Source: Thermococcus sp.
Lineage (GTDB): Archaea > Methanobacteriota_B > Thermococci > Thermococcales > Thermococcaceae
Direction: 5' to 3'
Length of the DNA stretch: 34,721 bases
Assembly (NCBI RefSeq): GCF_027052235.1
Contig: NZ_JALUFF010000051.1
Span: forward strand, 1-34,721
In this document: positions 1 to 7,741 of the stretch, in pieces
Layout of the letters: every line of letters begins with the position of its first letter
How positions within the stretch are numbered: position 1 is the first letter of the stretch
Program-made: the position numbers and the translations under genes
Notes under the pieces: model-generated
The model's database searches: none
What the model saw: the letters and a program-made list of their open reading frames with translations, nothing else
Told to the model about the DNA's origin: nothing

Positions 1-120
1 GTTCTCCTCGGAGCAGCGTACGACAGGACGATCTACATCGACATAGCCATCGTTTACGCCCTGCTGAGCTACATAGGGACGCTCGCCATAGCGCGCTACC
101 TCCAGGGGGGATTGGCGTGA
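1..120 (+). CDS. mbhB: MbhB, Mrp F-type antiporter subunit (3' end only)
   Basis: The window opens inside this gene; only the last 39 codons and the TGA are present. The visible peptide is a hydrophobic helix (around IDIAIVYALLSYIGTLAIARYL) of the kind that ends MrpF/MnhF/PhaF proteins, small three-helix membrane subunits of Na+/H+ antiporters. Its stop overlaps the GTG start of the next gene (GTGA), which is the coupling used throughout this operon. In known Mbh operons the order is MrpE-like, MrpF-like, MrpG-like, so this should be MbhB. The assignment rests mainly on position and is supported by the helix. Confidence 0.85.
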   Translation, partial: VLLGAAYDRTIYIDIAIVYALLSYIGTLAIARYLQGGLA

Positions 121-488
121 ACTGGGTGAGCTATCTCATCTACGCCTTCTTGGCGATAAGCCTGACCTTCAACACCCTAGGGAGCATCGCCCTGCACCGC
201 TTTCCCGACGTCTACACGAGACTTCACGGTGCGACGAAGTGCACCACTTTCGGAACGATATTCGCCGTCTTGGCGGTCTTCACCCACGCCCTTTACAGGC
301 TTCACGTCACGGGCGATCCAAAGTACCTTCAGATGAGCCTCCACAGCATTGTCGCGCTGATAGCCCTACTCCTGACGAACCCGACAGGTGCGCACGCGAT
401 AGCCAAAGCTGCCCACCTGAGCGGTTACAAGCCGGCAAAGGCCGTCATAGACGCCTACGAGGAGAAGCTCGGGGGTGAGAATGCATGA
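117..488 (+). CDS. mbhC: MbhC, Mrp G-type antiporter subunit
   Basis: A 123-residue membrane protein of the MnhG/PhaG family, one of the small subunits of the Mrp-like antiporter half of the membrane-bound hydrogenase. Three hydrophobic segments are visible, near residues 3-25, 42-60 and 72-95. The family signature is recognisable in the first loop, LHRFPDVYTRLHGATKCTTFG. The GTG start overlaps the mbhB stop by four bases. The stop overlaps the ATG of mbhD in the same way. The small subunits are thought to help carry Na+ across the membrane while ferredoxin-driven proton reduction occurs in MbhJ/L. Confidence 0.92.
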   Translation: MNWVSYLIYAFLAISLTFNTLGSIALHRFPDVYTRLHGATKCTTFGTIFAVLAVFTHALYRLHVTGDPKYLQMSLHSIVALIALLLTNPTGAHAIAKAAHLSGYKPAKAVIDAYEEKLGGENA

Positions 489-748
489 ACGCCCTCACGA
501 TAGACATGGCAATCCAGGCCATCGTCCTGCTGGGAGTGCTCATCACGGCCTATCTCACGATTCGCTTCAGGGATCTGCTTGCGGCGGCTTTGATGTCCGC
601 GGGGATGAGCCTGCTCCTCAGCCTTGAGTTCTACACCCTCCACGCACCGGACGTTGCCATAGCCGAAGCGGCGGTCGGAGCGGGTGTCGTGACTGCGCTT
701 GTGGTTTACGGAATAGCGAAGACCGAGAGGTGGGAGGTGGAAGGATGA
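485..748 (+). CDS. mbhD: MbhD, DUF4040/MrpB-N-like membrane subunit
   Basis: An 87-residue, three-helix membrane protein. The segment HAPDVAIAEAAVGAG is the hallmark of the MrpA C-terminal/MnhB N-terminal domain (DUF4040). In bacterial Mrp complexes this is part of MrpA; in Mbh it is a separate subunit. The conserved acidic residues in this helix are candidates for the ion path. The ATG overlaps the mbhC stop region. The TGA overlaps the mbhE ATG (ATGA at 745-748), so translation is likely coupled. Confidence 0.92.
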   Translation: MNALTIDMAIQAIVLLGVLITAYLTIRFRDLLAAALMSAGMSLLLSLEFYTLHAPDVAIAEAAVGAGVVTALVVYGIAKTERWEVEG

Positions 749-1041
749 AGAAGACGATAGCCTACCTCTCACTGCTCTTCATCCTTGGCGTGCTCCTCTA
801 CGTGGCTAATCCCAACTACGGCCTCAAGTTCGGGCCGGGGGGGAAGGAGTGGCTCTTGTTGAGGTACACCGACAACTACTACATCACCCACGGACTAAAA
901 GAGGTCGGCGGTGCGAACATAGTGACGGACATAGTGTTTGATTACAGGGGCTACGATACCCTCGGAGAGGCGACCGTTCTCTTCACTGCCATCGCTGGAG
1001 CCGTAGCGCTTCTCAGACCCTGGAGGAGGGATGAGAGGTGA
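745..1041 (+). CDS. mbhE: MbhE, small MrpB-like membrane subunit
   Basis: A 98-residue protein with an N-terminal hydrophobic helix (YLSLLFILGVLLYVA), a polar middle of about 50 residues, and a C-terminal helix (ATVLFTAIAGAVALL). It matches MbhE, which corresponds to the C-terminal end of bacterial MrpA. I start it at ATG 745 because a GAGGTGG ribosome site lies just upstream and the ATGA overlap with mbhD is the operon norm. The in-frame GTG at 730 would put that ribosome site inside the gene. The stop overlaps the next GTG start. Confidence 0.9.
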   Translation: MKKTIAYLSLLFILGVLLYVANPNYGLKFGPGGKEWLLLRYTDNYYITHGLKEVGGANIVTDIVFDYRGYDTLGEATVLFTAIAGAVALLRPWRRDER

Positions 1042-1493
1042 ACTGCATTGGGGATGACATGGGAGTGATAGTGAGAACCGCCGCGAGGGCCACGATACCC
1101 CTCATAGGCATCTTCGGCTCTTACATAGTTGCACACGGTCACCTGACCCCGGGAGGCGGCTTCCAGGGCGGGGCAACAATAGCCGGGGCCGGAATACTCT
1201 TCCTGCTGGCCTTCGGGCTTAAGGAGATGAAGAGGCACTTCAACAAGAACCTCTACTCAGCCCTTGAGGGGATAGGAGGCTTAGCCTTTCTCGGCGCGGC
1301 GATGCTCGGAATCGGCGTTGCCTTCTTCTACAACACGCTCTGGCACAACGGGCCCTTCTTCAACGGAAAACCAGGGACGCTCCTTTCAGCGGGCTACCTT
1401 CCGATAATGAACCTAGCGGTCGGGCTGAAGGTCTTCACAGGCCTTGTCAGCGCGATGGCCGGCTTAGCGCTCTACAGGAGGTGGAGGGAATGA
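1038..1493 (+). CDS. mbhF: MbhF, MnhB-domain antiporter subunit
   Basis: A 151-residue protein with four predicted membrane helices and the MnhB signature GHLTPGGGFQGGATIAGAG. It is the MrpB-type subunit of the antiporter module. The GTG at 1038 overlaps the mbhE stop and is taken as the start; an in-frame ATG at 1059 is possible but has no better ribosome site. The stop overlaps the ATG of mbhG. The presence of an MnhB domain fits Mbh (hydrogen-evolving). Confidence 0.92.
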   Translation: MNCIGDDMGVIVRTAARATIPLIGIFGSYIVAHGHLTPGGGFQGGATIAGAGILFLLAFGLKEMKRHFNKNLYSALEGIGGLAFLGAAMLGIGVAFFYNTLWHNGPFFNGKPGTLLSAGYLPIMNLAVGLKVFTGLVSAMAGLALYRRWRE

Positions 1494-1849
1494 TACAGTT
1501 CCAGTTCATAACGGCCTTCCTGCTCATAGTCCTCGGCATCTACGCCTTCCTCGCAAAGAACAACCTGCTCAAGCTGATCCTTGCTCTGGACATCATAGAC
1601 TCGGGCATCCACCTGCTCCTCATAAGCCTCGGCTACCGTATAGAGCTCAACGAAATCCCGACGGCGCCAATCTACACCGGCTACGAGACGCTGAAGAGCC
1701 CGATGGTCGGTCCGCTTCCACAGGCCCTCGTCCTGACGAGCATAGTCATCGGCGTCTGTGTTTTGGCCCTTGCGATAGCCCTGACCGTTAACGCCTACCG
1801 CCACTACGGAACCCTTGACGTGAGGGCTTTAAGGAGGTTGAGGGGATGA
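1490..1849 (+). CDS. mbhG: MbhG, MrpC/NuoK-like subunit
   Basis: A 119-residue three-helix protein of the MrpC/MnhC/NuoK family. It has the typical pattern of helix 1, the KNNLLKLILALDIIDSGIHL segment of helix 2, and a third helix after the APIYTGYE loop. Complex I NuoK carries conserved acidic residues in these helices. Here the Asp pair in ALDIIDSG and the Glu/Asp-bearing loops occupy that region. I use ATG 1490, which overlaps the mbhF stop and sits 6 bases after GGAGGTGG; the in-frame GTG at 1481 is inside that ribosome site. Confidence 0.92.
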   Translation: MIQFQFITAFLLIVLGIYAFLAKNNLLKLILALDIIDSGIHLLLISLGYRIELNEIPTAPIYTGYETLKSPMVGPLPQALVLTSIVIGVCVLALAIALTVNAYRHYGTLDVRALRRLRG

Positions 1850-3387
1850 GCGCGGAGATACTTCCCTACCTCATAATCATCCCGCTCTTCGGAGCGTTCT
1901 CGATGCCGATAGTGAGCTTAGCGGGAAGAAAGGCGAGGGAAGCCTGGGCCGTCCTGATAAGCGGTGCAACGCTCGCGGTAGGCTCGTGGGTCTTCTACTG
2001 GGTCTACGAGAACGGGACGATACTCTACACCCTCGGTGCAAAAAGCCCGCTCGGCCAGGGCGTTGGCTTCCCGATAAGGATAGTCTGGGAGGTAGACCTC
2101 TTCGGCGCTCTAATGGTGCTGATGGTTACCTTCGTCTCCTTCATGGCGGTAATCTACTCCCTCGGCTACATGAGGCATGACACCGGGCTGGACAAGTACT
2201 ACACGCTCATAATCATCCTAGAGCTCGGAATGCTGGGCATAGCGATAACCGGCGACCTCTTCAACTTCTACGTCTTCCTTGAGATAATGAGCATAGCCAG
2301 CTACGCCCTCGTTGCCTTCAGGAACGACACGTGGGAGGGCATTGAAGCGGGCATAAAGTACATGTTCGTCGGCTCGATAGCGAGCTCCCTGATTCTGCTC
2401 GGCATAGCGCTACTCTATGGCGAATACGGGACTTTAACAATGGGTTATCTCGCCATAAAGCTCTCCCAGAACGCAACCGTCGTTGGAAAGGTCGCGCTAG
2501 CGCTCTTCATCTCGGGACTTCTCTTCAAGAGCGGTGCTTCCCCGGTTCACATGTGGCTCGCCGATGCCCATCCAGCGGCGCCAAGCTCGATTTCGGCTAT
2601 GCTTTCTGGTCTGGTCATCAAGATAGGGGGAATCTACGCCTTAGCGAGGATAGCCTTCAGCATCTACGGGGCGAGCGTAAGCGTGAAGACCGTCGGGTGG
2701 CTCATAATACTCTTCGCCTGCATCACCCTAATCGTCGGCAACGCGATGGCGGTAATCCAGACCGACATGAAGAGACTTTTAGCCTACTCCTCGGTCGGGC
2801 AGATAGGCTACATCCTCCTCGGAATTGGTATCGGCTTAGCGGCCTACGGAAGCCAGACCGGCGAGATAGCCTTAGCTGGAGCGATCTACCACACCTTCAA
2901 CCACGCGCTCATGAAGGGCCTGCTCTTCCTCATTGCTGGAGCGGTTATACATCAGCTCGGAACGAGGGATTTGAACGAGCTGAGTGGTTTAGCTAAGACG
3001 ATGCCGAAAACAACGTTCGCATTCCTCATTGGAGCTGCTGCAATAATAGGAATGCCACCGCTGAACGGCTTCGCGAGCAAGTGGCTCATCTACGAGAGCT
3101 CGGCCATCTTCAATCCAGTCCTGGGCGCGATAGCGATAATAGGGACTGCCTTCTGTACAGCAGCATACGTCAGGGTTCTTTACACCTTCTTCGGAAGGCC
3201 GAGCGAAAAGGTCATGGAGGCTAAAGACCCGGAAAAGAGCATGCTCTGGCCGATGATCATCTTAACCGCGGCAATAATCGTCATGGGCCTCTTCCCGTGG
3301 CAGATAAGCGACAAGATCATGATTCCAGCTGCGAAGGCTCTCGAAAATCAGCTGGCTTACATAGCGACGCTCATGGGAGGTGGTTGA
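1846..3387 (+). CDS. mbhH: MbhH, MrpD/NuoL-type ion-pumping subunit
   Basis: A 513-residue polytopic protein of the proton_antipo_M family, the large antiporter subunit of Mbh and homologous to MrpD and complex I NuoL/M/N. About 14 helices are visible. Diagnostic segments are GDLFNFYVFLEIMSIASYAL, with the conserved membrane Glu, then LFKSGASPVHMWLADAHPAA and the broken-helix region AIYHTFNHALMKGLLFL with its conserved His and Lys. The length fits the family. It is thought to pump Na+ (or exchange it with H+) using the energy released by ferredoxin oxidation. ATGA overlap with mbhG; its end overlaps the mbhI ribosome site. Confidence 0.95.
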   Translation: MSAEILPYLIIIPLFGAFSMPIVSLAGRKAREAWAVLISGATLAVGSWVFYWVYENGTILYTLGAKSPLGQGVGFPIRIVWEVDLFGALMVLMVTFVSFMAVIYSLGYMRHDTGLDKYYTLIIILELGMLGIAITGDLFNFYVFLEIMSIASYALVAFRNDTWEGIEAGIKYMFVGSIASSLILLGIALLYGEYGTLTMGYLAIKLSQNATVVGKVALALFISGLLFKSGASPVHMWLADAHPAAPSSISAMLSGLVIKIGGIYALARIAFSIYGASVSVKTVGWLIILFACITLIVGNAMAVIQTDMKRLLAYSSVGQIGYILLGIGIGLAAYGSQTGEIALAGAIYHTFNHALMKGLLFLIAGAVIHQLGTRDLNELSGLAKTMPKTTFAFLIGAAAIIGMPPLNGFASKWLIYESSAIFNPVLGAIAIIGTAFCTAAYVRVLYTFFGRPSEKVMEAKDPEKSMLWPMIILTAAIIVMGLFPWQISDKIMIPAAKALENQLAYIATLMGGG

Positions 3388-3388
3388 T

Positions 3389-3736
3389 GTGTTCGGCTAC
3401 TGGGATGCCCTCTACTTCGTCTTCGTCTTCATCATCGGCCTCATCTTAGCTTACCTCCTCGACCAGTGGGCGAAGAGGAGCGGTATGGGGACGAGGAAAA
3501 CCGGGCCCGGAACGAAGATATTTATAAGCGCCGAGGATCCAGATAAGGTCATCCCGGGCTTCGAGCACTTAGAGGGCCACTACACTGGACGGAACGTCAT
3601 GTGGGGCTTAACTTACGCCCTCAAGAACTTCTTCACAGCTCTCAGGAGGGAGCACACCGGTTTACTAACCGACTACGCTAGCTACCTCGTGATAACGACG
3701 GCCTTCGTCATGGGAGTTCTCCTAATCTGGGGGTGA
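3389..3736 (+). CDS. mbhI: MbhI, linker subunit between antiporter and hydrogenase modules
   Basis: A 115-residue protein with two membrane helices, near residues 5-25 and 93-113, separated by a polar and amphipathic stretch. In the solved Pyrococcus Mbh structure MbhI provides a lateral helix that ties the antiporter part to the MbhM side. The middle of this protein (around LEGHYTGRNVMWGLTYALKN) could be that element. I prefer GTG 3389, which is six bases after the GGGAGGTGG ribosome site. GTG 3380 adds three residues but lies within that site. It is the last gene before a 223-bp untranslated gap, the only sizeable gap in the operon. Confidence 0.88.
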   Translation: MFGYWDALYFVFVFIIGLILAYLLDQWAKRSGMGTRKTGPGTKIFISAEDPDKVIPGFEHLEGHYTGRNVMWGLTYALKNFFTALRREHTGLLTDYASYLVITTAFVMGVLLIWG

Positions 3737-3959
3737 ACATAGATGAGGCAGAACTATGAGGTTTGCTATCACTTCCCGCCCGAAAGGCGGATCAAACGCG
3801 CGAACAGTGAAAACAGAGCCAGTAGAAGTTACCCCAACTGGGGAATAGGCCGTTTTATGCATGAAAATGCTTTTCCACGATCCGTCAAGGACGTTCGAAC
3901 GATAGTGAGAACGGCGCTTGCGCAAGCAAGGGCTCATATGGGGCTGAGGAGGTGAGAGA
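3737..3959 (+). other. Hairpin-rich insert inside the mbh operon, with a 30-codon ORF
   Basis: This 223-bp stretch separates mbhI from mbhJ, while every other junction in the operon overlaps or nearly overlaps. It holds several symmetric elements: a CCGCC/GGCGG hairpin with loop CGAAA (3776-3790), CCCC-AACT-GGGG (3832-3843), the palindrome CGTTCGAACG (3892-3901) and the 12-base palindrome GCTTGCGCAAGC (3916-3927). A short ORF runs 3756-3848; it begins MRFAITSRPKGG and ends EVTPTGE. Another frame, open from the stop at 3862, runs to a TGA at 3961 that overlaps the mbhJ GTG. From memory, unverified, similar peptides recur as short hypothetical ORFs in Thermococcales genomes, which would make this a dispersed repeat or RNA element rather than a gene. 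Confidence 0.6.
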
Positions 3960-4484
3960 GTGAGCATCAAGGTTCCAGTCGAGGGGAAGAAGGAAAACCG
4001 GAGCGAGCGCGAGAGGCTTGAGAGGAGAATAGCCCAGCTCTGCAGGTTCATAGGGAAATCACCATGGGTATTTCACATCAACAGCGGTTCCTGCAACGGC
4101 TGCGACATAGAGATAATAGCGGCGCTAACACCGCGCTACGACGCCGAGCGCTTCGGCGTAAAGCTCGTCGGCAGTCCGAGGCACGCTGATATACTTCTCG
4201 TCACCGGCCCCGTAACCAACCAGAGCCTTGAGAGGGTTAAGCTGGCCTACGAGCAGACACCGGAGCCCAAGATGGTTATAGCCGTTGGGGCGTGCCCGAC
4301 CGGTGGTGGAGTCTTCTACGAGAGTCCTTTCACCAACGCACCCCTCGACAGGGTTATTCCCGTAGACGTTTACGTCCCGGGCTGTCCGCCGAGGCCCGAG
4401 GCGATACTCCAGGGGGTCGTTTTGGCACTGGAGAAGCTGGCTAAAATCCTGAAAGGAAAAATCCCGGAGGTGAGTGAAGAATGA
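3960..4484 (+). CDS. mbhJ: MbhJ, [NiFe]-hydrogenase small subunit
   Basis: A 174-residue protein of the NuoB/hydrogenase small-subunit family that holds the [4Fe-4S] cluster next to the NiFe site. All four ligand cysteines can be placed: C45 and C48 in GSCNGCD, C112 in GACPTGG and C142 in GCPPRPE. There is no Tat signal and no extra ferredoxin-like domain, as expected for group 4 energy-conserving enzymes that face the cytoplasm. The start is the GTG at 3960, after GAGGTGAGAGA. It is the first gene after the intra-operon insert and overlaps mbhK by four bases. Confidence 0.95.
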   Translation: MSIKVPVEGKKENRSERERLERRIAQLCRFIGKSPWVFHINSGSCNGCDIEIIAALTPRYDAERFGVKLVGSPRHADILLVTGPVTNQSLERVKLAYEQTPEPKMVIAVGACPTGGGVFYESPFTNAPLDRVIPVDVYVPGCPPRPEAILQGVVLALEKLAKILKGKIPEVSEE

Positions 4485-5047
4485 ATGATAATCCCGCTAG
4501 CGAGGCAAACGAGGTTAAAGAGCCTACCAAGGCCGAAAAGGTCGCGAAGGCAATAGCTGACCGCTTCCCCGAGGCGGAAGTTCAAGTAAAGACCAACAGA
4601 TGGGGGCGCGAGAGGGTCTGGGTTAGAGTTCCGAGGGAGAAGTACAGAGAGCTGATGGGATTCATAAAAGCGCTCGATAGAGAAGCACACTACTCGATAG
4701 GAATCGAGCAGGACTGGGGGGACGAGCTGGGCTTCCTCAGCCACCTCGTGATCCACTACGACGATGCTCCGGCGGTTTCCCTGATAGTTGACGTCCACGC
4801 GCCGAAGGACGACCCGGTAATTCCCGATGTGAGCGACATATTTCCCATAGCGCTCCAGTTCGAGAGGGAAGGCATGGAGATGGTCGGCATAGACTTTGAG
4901 GGCGCTCCCGACAAGAGGAGGCTCTTTTTACCGGACGACTTCCCAGAGGGGATCTACCCGCTCCGCCTCGACGACAAGGGCGTTCCGGATGAGATGGTCA
5001 AGAACGCTGGTCATCCATACTATCTAAAGGGAGGGAAGAAAGCATGA
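4481..5047 (+). CDS. mbhK: MbhK, NuoC-like subunit
   Basis: A 188-residue soluble protein of the 30-kDa NADH dehydrogenase subunit (NuoC) family. In complex I this domain forms part of the connecting arm with NuoD; here it pairs with MbhL. Recognisable segments are GWGDE-like QDWGDELGFLSHLVIHYDD and the C-terminal PLRLDDKGVP. The first 25 residues are charged and probably flexible. ATG 4481 overlaps the mbhJ stop, and its own stop overlaps the mbhL ATG. Confidence 0.93.
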   Translation: MNDNPASEANEVKEPTKAEKVAKAIADRFPEAEVQVKTNRWGRERVWVRVPREKYRELMGFIKALDREAHYSIGIEQDWGDELGFLSHLVIHYDDAPAVSLIVDVHAPKDDPVIPDVSDIFPIALQFEREGMEMVGIDFEGAPDKRRLFLPDDFPEGIYPLRLDDKGVPDEMVKNAGHPYYLKGGKKA

Positions 5048-6324
5048 CCGATAAGGTCGAGTACTGGGTGAAGATACCCTTCGGGCCGATTCATCCCGGT
5101 TTAGAAGAGCCTGAGAAGTTCATACTCACCTTAGACGGCGAGAGAATAGTTGACGTTGACGTGAAGCTCGGCTACAACCTGCGCGGAATCCAGTGGATAG
5201 CCCTCAGGAGGAACTACATCCAGATAATGTACTTAGCGGAGAGAATGTGCGGGATATGCTCCTTTTCGCACAACCACACCTACACGAGGGCCGTCGAGGA
5301 AGCCGGGGGCATCGAAGTCCCGGAGAGGGCCGAGTACATACGCGTCATCATCGGCGAGCTGGAGAGGATTCACTCCCACCTGCTCAACCTCGGCGTTTTA
5401 GCACACGACATAGGCTACGACACGTTGCTCCACCTCACCTGGCTGGCGAGGGAGAAAGTCATGGACACGCTTGAGGCCGTCAGCGGGAACCGCGTGAACT
5501 ACTCCATGGTGACCATTGGGGGCGTGAGAAGGGACATAGACGAGAAGAAGAGGCGGATAATCCTCGACATGATCAAATACTACCGCGAGGTCTTCCCGCA
5601 GATTGAGGAAGCCTTCCTCCACGACCCGACGATAGAGGCCCGTTTCAGGGATACCGCGGTGATAAGCAAGAGGGTTGCCCTTGAGCAGGGTGCGGTCGGT
5701 CCAACGGGAAGGGGGAGTGGAATAAGGGACGATGCGCGCTGGAGCGAAAGGCTGGGTGTTTACCCGGACCTCGGGATAAAGCCCGTAATGCCTCAGGACG
5801 TTACCGGCGAGAGGCCGAGGGGAGACGTCTTCGACAGGATGGCGGTCAGGATAGGGGAGCTGTGGGAGAGCTTGGAACTCATCGAGAGGGCTCTCGATCA
5901 GATGCCAGAGGGAAAGATAAAGGCCTTCCCGAAGGACAACGTCCTCTACGCGAAGCTCCGCCTTATGGTTGACGGGGAGGGAATAGGGAGGTACGAGGCT
6001 CCCAGAGGAGAGCTCGTCCACTACGTCCGCGGGAAGAAGGGGAGCGACAAACCGCTCCGCTGGAAGCCGAGAGAACCTACGTTCCCGAACCTCTTCGCTG
6101 TGGCGAAGGGAGTCATAGGCGACCAGGTGGCCGATTTTGTCGTTGCTGTTGCCTCAATAGACCCGTGCCTGAGCTGTACAGACAGGGTTGCAGTGATACA
6201 GGACGGTAAGAGGAAGATACTGACCGAGAAAGACCTCCTAAAGGCCTCGATAAAGAAGACGCGCAAGATAAACCCCGATATCAAGGGAGACCCGACTCCA
6301 GTGGGGTCGAGCTGTTCGAGGTGA
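5044..6324 (+). CDS. mbhL: MbhL, [NiFe]-hydrogenase large catalytic subunit
   Basis: A 426-residue catalytic subunit that reduces protons to H2 with electrons from reduced ferredoxin. Both CxxC motifs that bind the NiFe centre are intact: C69/C72 in RMCGICSFSHNH and C375/C378 in DPCLSCTDR. This separates it from the related Mbx/Mbs complex, whose large subunit lacks a proper NiFe site. About 45 residues follow the second motif. They end in the unusual tail GSSCSR; whether a maturation protease removes part of this cannot be told here. The ATG overlaps the mbhK stop. Confidence 0.96.
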   Translation: MTDKVEYWVKIPFGPIHPGLEEPEKFILTLDGERIVDVDVKLGYNLRGIQWIALRRNYIQIMYLAERMCGICSFSHNHTYTRAVEEAGGIEVPERAEYIRVIIGELERIHSHLLNLGVLAHDIGYDTLLHLTWLAREKVMDTLEAVSGNRVNYSMVTIGGVRRDIDEKKRRIILDMIKYYREVFPQIEEAFLHDPTIEARFRDTAVISKRVALEQGAVGPTGRGSGIRDDARWSERLGVYPDLGIKPVMPQDVTGERPRGDVFDRMAVRIGELWESLELIERALDQMPEGKIKAFPKDNVLYAKLRLMVDGEGIGRYEAPRGELVHYVRGKKGSDKPLRWKPREPTFPNLFAVAKGVIGDQVADFVVAVASIDPCLSCTDRVAVIQDGKRKILTEKDLLKASIKKTRKINPDIKGDPTPVGSSCSR

Positions 6325-7322
6325 GGAAAATGGACGCCGTTACCGGGCTGGTTTACCCCGCTGTTGGACTGCTCGGCCTCTACGCCTTCGTCTCACTGGC
6401 TTCACTAATCTGGGAGGGGATAGACCGGAAGCTGGTCGCGAGGATGCAGAGGCGCATTGGGCCACCCATACTGCAGCCGCTCTACGACTTCCTCAAGCTG
6501 GCAAGCAAGGAGACGATAATCCCGAGCACGGCGAACTACATGTTCAGAGCAGCTCCGGTTTTAGCTTTAGCCACCGCCATAGCGCTCCTAGCTTACACTC
6601 CGATTGGCTTCACGCCAATCTTGGCCAGCAAGGGCGACGTGATAGTCTTCATCTACCTGCTAACGCTGATCAGCTTCTTCAAGATAGTCGGTGCCATAAG
6701 CTCCGGCAATCCCTACGCGAAGATAGGAGCGGCTAGAGAAGCGACGATAATGGTGTCGAGGGAACCAGCGATGATGCTGGCGATCTTCACGATAATGTGG
6801 CGCATAGGAAAGCTCGGCGTTCCGAAGCCCTTCAGCATGGGGGTCTTTTACGTCCACAACATCTGGGAGATAGGAACTCCAATGAGCTTCGTTGGGGCGG
6901 TAATACTCCTCTACGTCTTCACCGTCTGGCTGGCGAGCGAGATAGAGGTCGGGTTCTTCAACATACCCGATGCGGAGGAGGAGATAGCCGAGGGGCTTTT
7001 AGTTGAGTACAGCGGGAGGTACTTGGCGTTGCTCAAGCTGACGAACGCCATGAAGGCCTTCATCTCGGCCTCGCTGGTCGTGGCGATATTCTTCCCCTGG
7101 GGGATTTCGGGCTACTTCAACCTCACCGGTCTCTCGGCAAACGTTGCAGACCTGCTCTTCCACACGCTGAAGGTCTTTGCCCTGCTCTTCGTCGTCCAGA
7201 GCGTCTTTAGAGCGGTAACCGGAAGGCTGAAGATAACGCAGGCGGTCGACTTCCTCTGGAAGAACGTCTTCCTTGCTTCCCTCGTCGGCTCGCTCCTCAT
7301 AGCTATGGAGGTGATAATGTGA
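6321..7322 (+). CDS. mbhM: MbhM, NuoH-like membrane anchor
   Basis: A 333-residue polytopic protein of the NuoH/HycD family that docks the peripheral hydrogenase arm to the membrane. The signatures are RMQRRIGPPILQPLYDFLKL near residues 40-60 and the acidic loop EVGFFNIPDAEEEIAEGLL near 212-231, equivalent to the conserved Glu/Asp-rich loop at the quinone site of complex I. In Mbh this cavity is believed to be involved in coupling rather than quinone reduction. The GTG at 6321 overlaps the mbhL stop; ATG 6330 is an alternative start. Confidence 0.95.
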   Translation: MRKMDAVTGLVYPAVGLLGLYAFVSLASLIWEGIDRKLVARMQRRIGPPILQPLYDFLKLASKETIIPSTANYMFRAAPVLALATAIALLAYTPIGFTPILASKGDVIVFIYLLTLISFFKIVGAISSGNPYAKIGAAREATIMVSREPAMMLAIFTIMWRIGKLGVPKPFSMGVFYVHNIWEIGTPMSFVGAVILLYVFTVWLASEIEVGFFNIPDAEEEIAEGLLVEYSGRYLALLKLTNAMKAFISASLVVAIFFPWGISGYFNLTGLSANVADLLFHTLKVFALLFVVQSVFRAVTGRLKITQAVDFLWKNVFLASLVGSLLIAMEVIM

Positions 7323-7741
7323 GGGCACCTCCGCTTGTTCCAACAGTCCTCAGGAACCTCCTCAGGAAACCAGCGACCAACCCCTTCCCGAAGACGGAGC
7401 CGGTTCCTATTCCTGACGACTTCAGGGGGATGATAGCCTACAACGTGGACAAGTGCGTCGGATGCAGGATGTGCGTCAACGTCTGTCCCGCTGGAGTCTT
7501 CGTGTACTTACCGGAGATAAGGAAAGTGGCCCTCTGGACGGCGAGATGCGTCTACTGTGGCCAGTGCGTTGACGTCTGTCCTACCGGAGCGCTTCAGATG
7601 AGCAGGGACTTTCTCTTAGCGAACTACGACAACAAAGCAGACCGCTTCATACCTCTGAAGCCCGAGAAAGTCGAGGAGCTGAGGAAGAAGGCGGAGGAAG
7701 CCAAGAAGGCCAAGGCGGAGAAGAAAGGGGCCAAAAAGTAG
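7319..7741 (+). CDS. mbhN: MbhN, NuoI-like 2x[4Fe-4S] ferredoxin subunit
   Basis: A 140-residue polyferredoxin that receives electrons from soluble ferredoxin and passes them to MbhJ. Two complete [4Fe-4S] motifs are present: CVGCRMCVNVCPAG and CVYCGQCVDVCPTG. The last 25 residues are almost only Lys, Glu and Ala and are probably a flexible tail. The GTG at 7319 overlaps the mbhM stop. The TAG at 7739-7741 abuts the stop of the convergent ferritin-like gene with no base between them, so transcription from both sides must end inside the opposite gene. Confidence 0.95.
   Translation: MRAPPLVPTVLRNLLRKPATNPFPKTEPVPIPDDFRGMIAYNVDKCVGCRMCVNVCPAGVFVYLPEIRKVALWTARCVYCGQCVDVCPTGALQMSRDFLLANYDNKADRFIPLKPEKVEELRKKAEEAKKAKAEKKGAKK

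Noticed and set aside
3743-3955. 70-codon ORF between mbhI and mbhJ as a real mbh subunit
   Set aside because: It spans the hairpins and palindromes, has no ribosome site or membrane character, and known Mbh operons have 14 genes without it. Kept as an insert, not a subunit.
5044-6324. Mbx/Mbs (sulfur-reducing) complex instead of Mbh
   Set aside because: The large subunit retains both CxxC pairs for NiFe and the operon has an MnhB-type MbhF, which fits the hydrogenase.
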